A stretch of 39,377 bases of DNA from CALKCV01 sp964609515 (GCA_964609515.1 CAZSTZ010000031.1:1-39377); one strand, 5' to 3'; positions 24,638 through 33,516 are shown, numbered from the stretch's first letter. Numbers and translations are program-made. The notes: generated from the sequence alone by a model not told the origin.

Positions 24638-25873
24638 ATGGCTTTAACTTTAGAACAATTATTTGATGAAGAATGGTACCTCGCGGAAAACCCCGGCGTT
24701 GCCGAAGCAGTCGCCAGGGGCAGGTTGACTAGCGGACTGTTCCACTTCAGTCGCTTCGGTCAGTTTGAAGGCCGCGACCCCAACCCGATTTTCAATACCG
24801 CTTTTTATATAGATGCTAACTCAGGCGTGGCAGCGGCGGTGGGGGCCGAACAACTGACGGCGGTTCAACATTTTATCGAAAACGGTCAGTTTGAAGGGCG
24901 GGATCCGAGCCCGTTTTTCGATACTGCTTTCTATTTGGACCGCTATCCGGAAGTTGCCGAGGCGGTGGATGGAGGTGCCATCAGCGCGATCGAGCATTTT
25001 GTCGAAGACGGTCAGTTTGAGGGCCGCATCCCCCGCCTGTTGTTTAGCGATATTTATCTCTTTGGCGATAGTCTTGCCGATATCGGCAATGCTTTCTTTT
25101 TTACTGGCGGCGTCATACCCCAGAGTCCGCCCTATTTTGAGGGGCGCTTTACTAACGGTCCTCTTTGGGTGGAAAATCTCGCTTCCCTGGTGGAAGTAGA
25201 TTTGGATGGCGATACTAATTTTGCTTTTGGGGGCGCGAGAACTGATAACTCAAATAATTTAAACGATCGCCTCCCAGAAGGAGTGCCGCCACTGCCGGGG
25301 TTGGAAGGACAAATCGATAACTTTGTCCGGCAAGTACCCCAGGCGGATCCCGACGCTCTTTATGTTATTTGGGCGGGGGCTAACGATTATTTAAACCCTA
25401 CTCCCGCTGAGGTGCAAGAGACTCTCGGTAATTTGACGGGGGCGATAACCGGTCTTGCTGCCGTGGGGGCGCGGAATTTTTTGGTGCCCAATTTGCCAGA
25501 TTTGGGGGAGACTCCGGTAGGAATAGACCTCGGCGGCGAATTGCAACTGGGACTTTCTCTGTTAAGTGAGGGTCATAATGCGGGTTTGGCCGCTGCTTTG
25601 GCAACTATAGAGCAAAATCCGAGTCTCAATATTATTGCGCTGGATAGCAATAGTTTAATAGATAGGGCGATCGCCAACCCGGCAGATTTCGGCTTTACTA
25701 ACGTCACCGACGATTTTTTGACCGCCGGCGCGACTAATCCCGACGAGTTTATTTTCTGGGATGACGTTCATCCCACCGCTCGTTCTAACGAATTTATAGC
25801 CGATACGGCTCTCAAAACGATAACGGATATTCCCGAGTTGGTAAGTATTTTGGAGGCTTCTCCAGGTTTTTAG
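24638..25873 (+). CDS. GDSL/SGNH esterase with N-terminal FYxxNP repeats
   Basis: The product is 411 residues with no signal peptide. Residues 5-135 carry three copies of the same 45-residue repeat seen in PhoD, each ending GQFEGRDP or GQFEGRIP. From residue 140 the SGNH hydrolase begins: block I IYLFGDSLADIGNAFFF (nucleophile Ser), block III VIWAGANDYLNPTP (Gly and Asn), block V FWDDVHPTARSNEF (Asp and His). This is a thermolabile-hemolysin/phospholipase-like GDSL lipase that cuts esters, probably extracellularly. The shared repeats suggest co-export with PhoD. The last residues (ILEASPGF) are typical of these cyanobacterial enzymes. Confidence 0.9.
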   Translation: MALTLEQLFDEEWYLAENPGVAEAVARGRLTSGLFHFSRFGQFEGRDPNPIFNTAFYIDANSGVAAAVGAEQLTAVQHFIENGQFEGRDPSPFFDTAFYLDRYPEVAEAVDGGAISAIEHFVEDGQFEGRIPRLLFSDIYLFGDSLADIGNAFFFTGGVIPQSPPYFEGRFTNGPLWVENLASLVEVDLDGDTNFAFGGARTDNSNNLNDRLPEGVPPLPGLEGQIDNFVRQVPQADPDALYVIWAGANDYLNPTPAEVQETLGNLTGAITGLAAVGARNFLVPNLPDLGETPVGIDLGGELQLGLSLLSEGHNAGLAAALATIEQNPSLNIIALDSNSLIDRAIANPADFGFTNVTDDFLTAGATNPDEFIFWDDVHPTARSNEFIADTALKTITDIPELVSILEASPGF

Positions 25874-25877
25874 TTTG

Positions 25878-25926
25878 GTTAGCAGCGGATTTTGTAACGG
25901 ATGTAACGGATGGGTTGTCGATGGGG
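25878..25926. repeat. Isolated copy of the GCGGATTTTGTAACGGAT repeat
   Basis: The sequence AGCAGCGGATTTTGTAACGG, ATGTAACGGATGGG and so on is a diverged single copy of the 60-bp unit that is tandem inside the DUF2157 gene at 35925-36235. It lies just after the GDSL stop, so this repeat is dispersed in the genome and not specific to the DUF2157 gene. Confidence 0.75.
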
Positions 25927-25964
25927 AATGGGGAATTGGCAATTCCTCCATTTCCCCCTTCACT

Positions 25965-26096
25965 TTAATAAAGCCTAACTCCTGCTTGTTGGAGGTCTTC
26001 GAGAAAGGTGGCGGGGTCGTTGGGGGGGCGATCGCCTTTTCTAAGCAGAACGATTAAACTGCCGATGTAGTAACCGATGTAATGATAGATAGTCAT
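25965..26096 (-). CDS. Hypothetical small protein, 43 residues
   Basis: On the - strand, GGAGGAAATTACC precedes the ATG at 26096, an ideal ribosome site. The 43-residue product starts MTIYHYIGYYIGSLIVLLRK and ends with the acidic EDLQQAGVRLY. Residues 4-18 are hydrophobic and could be a short membrane anchor; a GDRPPNDPATFLEDL tail follows. I recognise no family. The good start site and ordered composition support a real gene. Confidence 0.55.
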   Translation of the reverse strand: MTIYHYIGYYIGSLIVLLRKGDRPPNDPATFLEDLQQAGVRLY

Positions 26097-26231
26097 GGTA
26101 ATTTCCTCCTTTGCTTGATGTTGCCACTTTATCAATTTTGACTGTTGTTAGTTCCCGACGACTGTGCCACTATTTGAAATGTCCTTAGGATTGTAACGAG
26201 CGATCGCCTGTCAGTAGTCCAGAAACCCGCC

Positions 26232-26266
26232 CAGAAACCCGGTAATTTCGGCAAAACCGGGTTTCT
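26232..26266. repeat. AAACCCGG-type hairpin repeat
   Basis: The arms AGAAACCCGGTAATTTCGGC and AAAACCGGGTTTCT are preceded by a partial unit AGAAACCCGCC at 26221. It is nearly identical to the copy at 13996. Confidence 0.8.
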
Positions 26267-26397
26267 TTATCGTTCCTCTTGGTTCGCCGAAAATAGCTGA
26301 CGGTTATCTATCTGTCAGTGGGAGGAGGATTTTTGAGCGGAAAAGGCGTTAAAAGACCGAATATTTTTTCCACCTTCGGGAAGTTAAATGCGGGGAG

Positions 26398-26601
26398 GGG
26401 GCAAAGCATTCGGACATAAAAGTTAAGGGAGCATCTCAATTTTGAAGAGAACCAAGAACTTAACGCTTTTAGGGAACTCTTAACAGGGAACTCTTAACAG
26501 GGAAAAGAAGTTTTCGGTTTTAAAAAAGTATTTTTGCAAATATGGGATGCTCCCAAAGTTAATGCTTTTTCAGCTCATTTATCGCCCGAATGCTTTGCCC
26601 C
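26398..26601. mobile_element. MITE-like element with 16-bp perfect terminal inverted repeats
   Basis: The left end GGGGCAAAGCATTCGG (26398-26413) and the right end CCGAATGCTTTGCCCC (26586-26601) are perfect inverted repeats, 204 bp end to end. A nested pair GGGAGCATC (26427-26435) / GATGCTCCC (26546-26554) lies inside. It has no coding potential. The internal segment GCATCTCAA..AACTTAACGC recurs at 29752-29800. It fills most of the 653-bp gap between the small - strand ORF and mnmA; the rest of that gap holds hairpins and short repeats. Confidence 0.6.
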
Positions 26602-26652
26602 TACAGTTCCCTTTTTTTATAGAAGATTTTCTGAGGTTTAAACAGAGGTTTG

Positions 26653-26677
26653 GTAAGGTGCGCGACGCGCACCTTAC
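26653..26677. repeat. GC-rich palindrome (second copy of the 5057 element)
   Basis: GTAAGGTGCGCG then ACGCGCACCTTAC forms a perfect palindrome about 70 bp beyond the mnmA 3' end. It might act as a terminator for mnmA, transcribed from the right. Confidence 0.65.
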
Positions 26678-26697
26678 GTTATTGTTAATTGTCAATG

Positions 26698-26742
26698 GTA
26701 AAGAAGACGCAATTAACAATTGACAATTAACAATTAACAAAA
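26698..26742. repeat. AATTAAC/AATTGAC short tandem repeat
   Basis: The run GCAATTAACAATTGACAATT continues with AACAATTAAC just downstream of the mnmA stop. It is an STRR-type repeat like the one at 10236. Confidence 0.65.
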
Positions 26743-26749
26743 TAGGTTG

Positions 26750-27829
26750 TTACGCTTCTTTTTGGATAAGACCCCCACCTAATACTATGTCGCCGTCGTA
26801 CCAAACCGCCGCTTGTCCTGGGGTAATGCCGAATACCGGTTCGTCAAAAATTAGCTTGGCGCTGTCGGCAGTATCGGTTAAAGGAATCACCGTTACCGGC
26901 ACCGGTGGGGTGCGATAGCGGACTTGGACTTCGGCGCGGATGGGGGCTGTGCTGGGAGCGATCGCTACCCAGTTGACCCTGTTAACGGTGCATTCCGACT
27001 TCGAAGCGCTGGCGCGATCGCCCACGATTACCCGGTTCGCTACCGGATCCAACTCGACGACGTATAACGGGTTGGCCGCCGCGACTCCCAGACCCTTTCT
27101 CTGGCCGATGGTGTAATGATGTACGCCGTCGTGTTGGCCTAAAATCTTACCGTCGCGATCGACGATATCGCCTTTCTGGGGAGTTATGTACTTATCCAAA
27201 AACGCCCGCATCGAACCGTTCGCCTCCACCAAACATAAATCCTGACTTTCCGGTTTATCGGCAGTTTTGAGATTGTATTCGGCGGCGATGCGTCGGGTTT
27301 CCGCTTTCACCGTTTCCCCCAGAGGAAAAACGGTTCCCGCCAATAAGTCTTGAGTCAGATCGTACAAGAAGTAAGATTGGTCTTTGCGGCGGTCCGTCGC
27401 CCGGCGCAATTGATAGCGATCGCTCTTTTCGTCGTAACTAATCTGGGCGTAATGTCCCGTGGCAATCTTATCGATGCCCAATTTTTCCCGGGCGTAGGCC
27501 AGCATCGGGCCAAATTTCACCGTTTTATTGCATTGGGAACAGGGCAGGGGCGTAATCCCTTCCCCGTAACCCGCCACCAAATAATCGACGATATTAGTTT
27601 GGAAGAGGTCGCGAGTATCGACGATGTGATGGGGAACCCCCAATTGTTCGCAAATGAAGGCCGCATCGACCATTCCTTCCGAACAGCATTGACCTTTTCC
27701 CTTCATCAACCAGAGAGTTAAACCCTGTACTTCGTAACCTTGATGGTGCAATATTGCCGCTGCGGTGGAGCTATCTACTCCACCGGAAAGGCCGACAACA
27801 ACTTTATTTCTGGGATTTAGGTTCGTCAT
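26750..27829 (-). CDS. mnmA: tRNA-specific 2-thiouridylase MnmA
   Basis: The product is 359 residues. The PP-loop ATP site is VVGLSGGVDSSTAAAIL near residues 11-27. The active-site cysteines lie in PLPCSQCNKTVKFG and ESQDLCLVEANG, as in the family, where they pass sulfur to U34 of tRNA Lys, Glu and Gln. GHYAQISYDEKSDRYQLRRA, DRRKDQSYFLY and the C-terminal beta domain (HYTIGQRKGLGVA, then RYRTPPVPV) are all present. The enzyme modifies the wobble uridine and acts with a cysteine desulfurase. It is divergent from the SPOR-like gene. Confidence 0.96.
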   Translation of the reverse strand: MTNLNPRNKVVVGLSGGVDSSTAAAILHHQGYEVQGLTLWLMKGKGQCCSEGMVDAAFICEQLGVPHHIVDTRDLFQTNIVDYLVAGYGEGITPLPCSQCNKTVKFGPMLAYAREKLGIDKIATGHYAQISYDEKSDRYQLRRATDRRKDQSYFLYDLTQDLLAGTVFPLGETVKAETRRIAAEYNLKTADKPESQDLCLVEANGSMRAFLDKYITPQKGDIVDRDGKILGQHDGVHHYTIGQRKGLGVAAANPLYVVELDPVANRVIVGDRASASKSECTVNRVNWVAIAPSTAPIRAEVQVRYRTPPVPVTVIPLTDTADSAKLIFDEPVFGITPGQAAVWYDGDIVLGGGLIQKEA

Positions 27830-27890
27830 GGTAGTTTGCTCGTTAATAGTAATTTTAACTTAGTTTCTCAGACAGAGCTAGAGAGTTCTC

Positions 27891-27925
27891 AGAAACCCGG
27901 TTTTGCCGAAATTACCGGGTTTCTT
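27891..27925. repeat. AAACCCGG-type hairpin in the divergent mnmA/SPOR promoter region
   Basis: The arms AGAAACCCGGTTTTGCCG and AAATTACCGGGTTTCT form the reverse-orientation counterpart of the copies at 13996 and 26232. Here it lies between two divergent starts, so it is not a terminator in this place. Confidence 0.8.
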
Positions 27926-28042
27926 AACCTTAGTTTCTTTTTATGATACATTTTAAGACAACGGTTAAAAGAACGATCGCCCCACTGGGGGCTGTCCTTT
28001 TCGCAATTATAGCAATTTTTCTCAATTTGGGAGGAACTGATA

Positions 28043-28936
28043 ATGGCTTTGAAATCTCAAATACTACAATCATACCACAAAAATTTTAAATTAGACCTAT
28101 TGCAAAAGTCAAAAAAAAATCAAAAACTCTTACTTTTGCCTCTTGCCTCTTGCCTCTTGCCTACTTCTGTGTCATTAGTCTTGACAATAGGCGGAGGATA
28201 TTTATGCTCAAATTCCGCCGCCGCCCAGACAAATTTTACCGAATCCAGAGGGGCAGAAACTAACAGCAACAGTCCGATTTTACAAGCTCAAATTTTACCA
28301 GAACCGGTACCCCTGCCCCCGCCAACAACGCAATTTCCAACTACTCCCTTACCGCCGCCACCGACGATAGATTATGGAGAACCGTTTGGAGGAACTACCT
28401 TAGACCAAGGGGGTTTTCCTAACCTTCGCTATGCGGTTTACGTCAACGGCGATAGTCCTTGGTTGTTAAAAATTATTCGAGAAATTGAAGGGAACGCAGT
28501 GTTGCGAAAATATCAAAATCGAAGGGTTATCCAAGTAGGCAGTTTTAGCGATCGCTTCTTTGCGGAAGATTTGGCAAAATTTTTTGATTTTCAAGGAATT
28601 AAAACCCAAATTGCTCGCTTAAATTCGGGAGAAGAATTTGGCAGGAAAGTAGATACGGAAAATACAGATTTATTCCCGCCAGTGGTCCAACCTATCGATT
28701 ACGATTTGCCAGAGGAGGCTTATTATGTGTTAATTCCCGGACAGTCGAGAAATTTACCCGCTATCCGGGAGCAAGTGCTTGTCTTGGGGATGCCGTCAAA
28801 CAACATTTTCTTCACCGAAGTGCCCGCCAACGTAGCGGTGGGACCGTTTTATTCGGAAACTGATGCCCGACAGTGGCAGCGATATTTACAAGGCACCGGT
28901 GGTTTTCGCGATGCCGAACTTTATTTCGGTCGATAA
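28043..28936 (+). CDS. Exported protein with SPOR-like domain
   Basis: The product is 297 residues; GGGAGGAACTGATA precedes the ATG. Residues 25-65 form a signal peptide or anchor (LLLLPLASCLLPTSVSLVLT, then GGYLCSNSAAAQ), part of which is encoded by a TTGCCTC tandem repeat. A Pro-rich segment (PEPVPLPPPTTQ) follows. From about residue 155 a SPOR-like fold appears (RRVIQVGSFSDRFFAEDLAK, then FFDFQGIKTQIARL) with a second half near the C-terminus (NVAVGPFYSETDARQWQRYL). SPOR domains bind peptidoglycan at division septa, so a cell-envelope location is inferred. Confidence 0.65.
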   Translation: MALKSQILQSYHKNFKLDLLQKSKKNQKLLLLPLASCLLPTSVSLVLTIGGGYLCSNSAAAQTNFTESRGAETNSNSPILQAQILPEPVPLPPPTTQFPTTPLPPPPTIDYGEPFGGTTLDQGGFPNLRYAVYVNGDSPWLLKIIREIEGNAVLRKYQNRRVIQVGSFSDRFFAEDLAKFFDFQGIKTQIARLNSGEEFGRKVDTENTDLFPPVVQPIDYDLPEEAYYVLIPGQSRNLPAIREQVLVLGMPSNNIFFTEVPANVAVGPFYSETDARQWQRYLQGTGGFRDAELYFGR

Positions 28937-29006
28937 ATGTTATCAGTAGTTAGTTGTTAGTTGTCAGTTGTTTAACAACTAACAACTAACAACTAACAAT
29001 TACCCA

Positions 29007-29705
29007 TTACCTATTACCTAAAGAAGGCATTTCTACCAACTGCTCTAAACCATTTTCCCTGAGCCATTTTTCCCAAAGCGCTTGGATTTCAACGTCTTGG
29101 GGGTTTTCGCGGCGTAACTCGTCCAGGGCGGCGATCGCGTCAGCTTCCAACCCCGCTTCTTGGAAGACGGAAAAGCGATCGCCACTTTCTGCCAGTTCTA
29201 GTTTATTCTCTATGTCGCTACTTACTTCCACCCGCCGCAACTCCCCGCCAAGCAAGTCATCCCCAGAGCGATCGAACTCGTCGCAAATCAGCGCCAACTC
29301 CCAACGATAAGGGTTTCCGGTTTCTGTGACGGGGGATGCTGCTTCTGGGGAAAGGTTCAGACGCATAATGCCGGGTTGGCTGGGGAGGGTTACTTTAGTA
29401 TTATAAACAAAGTTTCCTTCTCCGTCTACCATCACGAACTCCGCTCGTTTCGCAGTGGTTTCGGGAATATAGAATAATAAAGCGGGATAATCTGCAGTTG
29501 TAGTAATTAAAGTTCCAGAAGGAGCGATCGCTGTGAGGGGATTTTCCCGATTCGAACAGTTACCCCCACCCCGAGTGGCGGTGGGAGCAGTAGGCGGCTT
29601 GTTAGAATCTGGAGGCGGCGTTACCTCGTCCCCCCGGACTGGCAAGGAAACTAGAGCAGCCAAGATGGCTGCTATAAACCCTGAAGGCAATAAACGGCGT
29701 TGCAT
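29007..29705 (-). CDS. DUF928 domain-containing exported protein
   Basis: The product is 232 residues from the ATG at 29705; the frame extends to 29768, but this start gives a clean signal peptide (MQRRLLPSGFIAAILAALVS then LPVRGDE). The DUF928 core is visible: NPLTAIAPSGTLITTTADYP, LLFYIPETTAKRAEFVMVDG, GIMRLNLSPEA and WELALICDEFDRSGDD. DUF928 is a cyanobacterial family of unknown function, often encoded near CHAT-TPR proteins. Here a CHAT-TPR gene lies two genes upstream on the same strand. Confidence 0.85.
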   Translation of the reverse strand: MQRRLLPSGFIAAILAALVSLPVRGDEVTPPPDSNKPPTAPTATRGGGNCSNRENPLTAIAPSGTLITTTADYPALLFYIPETTAKRAEFVMVDGEGNFVYNTKVTLPSQPGIMRLNLSPEAASPVTETGNPYRWELALICDEFDRSGDDLLGGELRRVEVSSDIENKLELAESGDRFSVFQEAGLEADAIAALDELRRENPQDVEIQALWEKWLRENGLEQLVEMPSLGNR

Positions 29706-29751
29706 ACTGATGTTTTGTCGGTAGAGTTCAACCCCATTATATCGCAAGAAA

Positions 29752-29800
29752 TGGGGGGTGCATCTCAACTTTTAAGAAAACCAATAACTTAACGCTTTTT
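29752..29800. repeat. Partial copy of the MITE-like internal segment
   Basis: GGGGTGCATCTCAACTTTT, then AAGAAAACCAATAACTTAAC and GCTTTTT, closely matches 26427-26470. It lies directly upstream of the DUF928 gene. Confidence 0.6.
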
Positions 29801-29851
29801 GTCTATTTTCTATTGTCAATACTTAATTGTTCGGTTATCAATTAACAATAC

Positions 29852-30382
29852 TTATCCAAACCCCCGACGCACCGGCTTTTTCTTCGCCGTCGGTAACTGT
29901 TGATAGGGCAGCCGACATTTGTGCGGTTCTTCGTTGACATCCAGAAACTTTATCTGGCTGTCGGTTTCTATCCAAACCACCGGATTAGTTCTGTTTTCCC
30001 CGTGCAACGCCCGGTCGGGACTGTAAACCACCCGACAGGGACCGGCAATTTCTACCTCGTAGCCGTATTCCTTCCGTTTCCCCTGTTCCACCACGATGAC
30101 CGGTTCTCGGAGTTCGGCCAACACTTGGCTGTTCTTTCTTATCTGGTCTTTATTAATATAGATGTTCGTTTTCGACTGTCGCTCGCTTCGATACCAGAGA
30201 CCCTTGGGGCCTCGTTTCGCCTCGATAATTTTCGGCATCTCATTAAATAGAGGAATTCTCCAGAAATATTTGCCCTTTTCGGCCCCCTTTACTCGGCCTT
30301 CGGAAAGTAACTTTCTCAGTCTGGCGGCGGATATTCCTAGTTTATTCGCCGCTTTCGAGGTACCGACATATTCTTTAGGCAT
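29852..30382 (-). CDS. Helix-turn-helix (excisionase/MerR-like) DNA-binding protein
   Basis: The product is 176 residues with an AAAGGAGGT ribosome site before the ATG. Residues 5-35 form an excisionase-like winged helix-turn-helix (VGTSKAANKLGISAARLRKL, then LSEGRVKGAEKGKYFWRIP). The rest is basic and beta-rich (EAKRGPKGLWYRSERQSK) with a Lys/Arg-rich tail; I do not recognise this part. It is probably a DNA-binding protein that regulates a neighbour or reads a repeat; the target is unknown. Confidence 0.6.
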   Translation of the reverse strand: MPKEYVGTSKAANKLGISAARLRKLLSEGRVKGAEKGKYFWRIPLFNEMPKIIEAKRGPKGLWYRSERQSKTNIYINKDQIRKNSQVLAELREPVIVVEQGKRKEYGYEVEIAGPCRVVYSPDRALHGENRTNPVVWIETDSQIKFLDVNEEPHKCRLPYQQLPTAKKKPVRRGFG

Positions 30383-30596
30383 TTTTACCTCCTTTAGGTA
30401 GATTTACTCTTGCGCAATAGTAGTTTGGAAAAAAAATAGATTTTAGATTTTTAGGGTTTTGGGTTTTGCTTATTAGAGGATAGCATAGTTCGCAGCAGAA
30501 AAGTAGGTCGAGATCCACAAAGACCTAACCCAAAATCTGGGTGGAGCCAGACCTAAAAATTTTAGGGCGAAGGTATTGAATTAACTAACCCAATTG

Positions 30597-33443
30597 TTAA
30601 TTGTTAATTGTTAACATCGGTTGCCAATTACCGACGGGAATAAAACTGCCCCAATAATAAGGATACTCGTATTTTTGCAACATTTCTAACTGAACGTCCC
30701 GCATGGCTTCGGAACGTCCCATGCCATTTTTCAACCGTTGATAGTATCCGACCATCATCTCTTGGGTGTGAAAGTCGCTCACTTTCCACAAACTCATCAG
30801 TTGACTTTCGGCCCCCGCGATGGTAAAAGCCCGTCGCAGACCGTAAACTCCGTCGCCGTTGGCAACATCTCCCAAACCGGTCTCGCAGGCGGAGAGTACC
30901 ACCAACTCGGTACCGCGCAAGTTTAGGGCGGCGACTTCCAGGGCGGTTAGTACGCCGTCGGAGTCGGTGGCGGACTCGTCGCGGGAGTTGAAACCGGCTA
31001 AGGCTAAACCGGAACGCAATAACGGGTTTTCGATCGCGGCGGTTTGAGTGGTGGCGTTGCTGAGAAAAAAGCCGTGGGTTGCCAGATGGAGAATTTCCGG
31101 GCGTTCTACTTCTTTAATGGCGGCTTCCGTGGCGGCGACTCCCTCGACAACGGTAGCTTCTGGAAACAGGGGAGCGATCGCTTCTATTTCCGCTTTGGTT
31201 CCGGGCAACTCTTCGTACTGGAGGCGGGTTAAATCTAGAGAGCGAGTATTGCTGCCGCGACTGCCCCTGGCAACTACCACGCTATCGGCCCTGTCAAAAT
31301 CGGGATTTCCCAACACCAGAGGAGGTTGAGTTTCCGGTTTTGGCAGTTGCAACCGCAATAAATCTCGACCGGAGGTCAGGTAAGTAATAGTATAGGTTTC
31401 GACCAAAAAGCGATCGCCTTCATCCACCAAAACCCCAAAGGGCACTAAATTTAACTGACCGTCTGGGGCGATTAACAAATTAGTCTTATCTGCCAACAGG
31501 GGGCGGATCGGTTCCATCACCAAAGCATCCAACTCCCGGGCTAATTCCTTGATTTGCGGTAAAGTCAACTGTCCGCCACCGGTGAGGCGGGCGGGGCGAT
31601 CGCCCGATGGCGGTTGTTGTCGCAAGGCCCGCCGCAATTTCAACACCGCTTCATCGATAACCGCCGCCTCTCCCAAGTCAACCCATTTCAACTCTCCGGT
31701 GGTAAAGAGAATGTAAGCGGCGTAACGAGGTTGGCCGAATTTCTCTGGGGGGCGAGGAACGCTGGCGGTTGCTGTCGCGGTCGGATCTACCGGTTGATAT
31801 AACATCAGTTCCACCAAGGCCGCGTCTTGGGGAATGAGGTTTTTAACCGCATCGATGGTTACTGGTGGCGACTCGGCGGCGAGAAATTCCACGCTGCGAG
31901 TGTTGAGGAGACTTTCGAGACGGTCGGCTTCTCGTTCTAAGTTAGCGATCGCCTCCAAAGTGGCAGACTGTTGTTGAGTTACAATCAATTGTTGGGGCTG
32001 CTGTCGGCCGTCGATGCCTTTAAAAACTAGGGCTGCCAGTTGCGATCGCGTCGAGTTCAATTCCTCAAACAATTTCCGTTCTTCGGGGCTCAGACGTTCC
32101 TGGAGAAGTTGCAAGTTATAAGCCAAAGTATCCAGCAGCCGTCCTTTCCGTTGCAGAATTGCGGTCGCGGCAACTTTAGCTGCTTCGAGACTGTCTGGGG
32201 CTGCCTGAAGATGAAAAGAAATAAAACTGTGGGTAGTTTCGGCTACTTGTTTCATATAATCTCGCTTGCGGCGTTCCGAGCCCAACGGGAGGATAGAGGC
32301 GATATTGCGTTCTTGAACCGCGAGGGTTTGCTGGTGGAACTGGGTAGCGTTGGGGATCTTGCCTTGCCGCCAATAAAAAGATGCCAGTTTTTCCAAGTAG
32401 TAAGCGTTGGTGATGTTTTGCGCTTGCAGTTTGGGATGGGTAATAAAGGCTTGTAACAATTGTTCTGCTTGTTGGTAGTTGCCTTCAGCTTGATATAACT
32501 GAGCCAAATTGAAATCGATCCAGTTGGGAACGTAGTCGTCGGCATCTTGGAGAATGCTGTAATAAGCTTCCTTTGCTTTTAATAAAGCAGACTCGGCTTC
32601 CTGGTATTTGCCTTGCAACAAATATAATTCTCCTAAATAACCAAAACTTATCATCCCCGGGTTATAAGGGTTTTGGCTTTCGATGGCGAGGGTGTCTTGA
32701 AGGAGAGATTCGGCTTTGGCATAGTTGCCGGTTTTCAAATACAAAATTGCCAAATAATAGGAACTGGGGGGAACTTGGGAATTTTGATAAAGTTGTTTTT
32801 CGATCGCCAGGCTGCGTTGGAGGTAAGTTTCGGCTTCGGCATAGTTGCCTTGGAGTTGTTGGAAAAAGCCGTAACCCATGAAAATTATTGTTTCTTTGGT
32901 GTTGCGGGTGAGGGCATCGGGGTAGTTTAGCTGTTGGTGGATGGCGAGGGCGCGATCGTAGAGAGTTTCTGCGTCTTGGTAGTTACCGACGCTGACGTAA
33001 AAACTCGCCAAGGCAAAGAGGGTATCGATCGCCCCCGGATGTTGGAGGTTAAAGGCTTTTTGATAAATAGATAGGGAGCGCTGATAGAGGGGTTCCATCT
33101 GGGAATAGTCTCCCCGAGCTCCGTAAAGGGATGCCAAGAGGTTAAGAGTTTCGGCGATTTCGGGTTTGTCGGGCCCCAAGGTTTGCTCTTGGATGGCGAG
33201 GACTTGCTGCAAGAGAGCTAACGCCTCGTCGAATTTATTTTCGCTCCACAGAGTCAAGGCTTTAATTTTGAGTTGTTCCAGGTCCGCCGGCTGGGAAGAT
33301 TGAGCGATAGTTGTTGGTGGTAGTTGGGCGGCGATCGGGGCGGGTGGAGAGGTTAAGAGGGCGATCGTTCCTAAAATAAGGAGTAGGGATCCCCCCCGGC
33401 CCCCCTTGGGAAGGGGGGAGAATGGGGAATTGGTTTTAGTCAT
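30597..33443 (-). CDS. CHAT-domain (caspase-like) protein with TPR repeats, exported
   Basis: The product is 948 residues from the ATG at 33443. The frame continues upstream to 33596, but that extension is translated hairpin repeat. Residues 1-40 form a signal peptide (SLLLILGTIALLTSPPAPIA) with a palindromic repeat in its n-region. Residues 50-430 hold about eight TPR units (for example LALLQQVLAIQEQTLG, AEPLYQRSLSIYQKAF-like). Residues 640-945 are the CHAT protease domain with His790 (EILHLATHGFF) and Cys853 (VVLSACETGLGDV), the caspase-like dyad. CHAT-TPR proteins are common in filamentous cyanobacteria; some act in defence or cell death. The target is unknown. An HTH gene and the DUF928 gene lie downstream on the same strand. 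Confidence 0.92.
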   Translation of the reverse strand: MTKTNSPFSPLPKGGRGGSLLLILGTIALLTSPPAPIAAQLPPTTIAQSSQPADLEQLKIKALTLWSENKFDEALALLQQVLAIQEQTLGPDKPEIAETLNLLASLYGARGDYSQMEPLYQRSLSIYQKAFNLQHPGAIDTLFALASFYVSVGNYQDAETLYDRALAIHQQLNYPDALTRNTKETIIFMGYGFFQQLQGNYAEAETYLQRSLAIEKQLYQNSQVPPSSYYLAILYLKTGNYAKAESLLQDTLAIESQNPYNPGMISFGYLGELYLLQGKYQEAESALLKAKEAYYSILQDADDYVPNWIDFNLAQLYQAEGNYQQAEQLLQAFITHPKLQAQNITNAYYLEKLASFYWRQGKIPNATQFHQQTLAVQERNIASILPLGSERRKRDYMKQVAETTHSFISFHLQAAPDSLEAAKVAATAILQRKGRLLDTLAYNLQLLQERLSPEERKLFEELNSTRSQLAALVFKGIDGRQQPQQLIVTQQQSATLEAIANLEREADRLESLLNTRSVEFLAAESPPVTIDAVKNLIPQDAALVELMLYQPVDPTATATASVPRPPEKFGQPRYAAYILFTTGELKWVDLGEAAVIDEAVLKLRRALRQQPPSGDRPARLTGGGQLTLPQIKELARELDALVMEPIRPLLADKTNLLIAPDGQLNLVPFGVLVDEGDRFLVETYTITYLTSGRDLLRLQLPKPETQPPLVLGNPDFDRADSVVVARGSRGSNTRSLDLTRLQYEELPGTKAEIEAIAPLFPEATVVEGVAATEAAIKEVERPEILHLATHGFFLSNATTQTAAIENPLLRSGLALAGFNSRDESATDSDGVLTALEVAALNLRGTELVVLSACETGLGDVANGDGVYGLRRAFTIAGAESQLMSLWKVSDFHTQEMMVGYYQRLKNGMGRSEAMRDVQLEMLQKYEYPYYWGSFIPVGNWQPMLTINN
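33385..33422. repeat. In-frame C-tract/G-tract palindrome at the CHAT signal peptide
   Basis: GGGATCCCCCCCGGCCCCCC followed by TTGGGAAGGGGGGAGAA. Read on the - strand it supplies SPFSPLPKGGRGGS at residues 6-19, before the hydrophobic core of the signal peptide. Confidence 0.88.
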
Positions 33444-33516
33444 GTTGTTGTTGGTTGTTTGTTGGACGGCACCCTGTTTTTGGTTATTATAGTAGAAGAG
33501 CGTCTCTTGAGATTTA

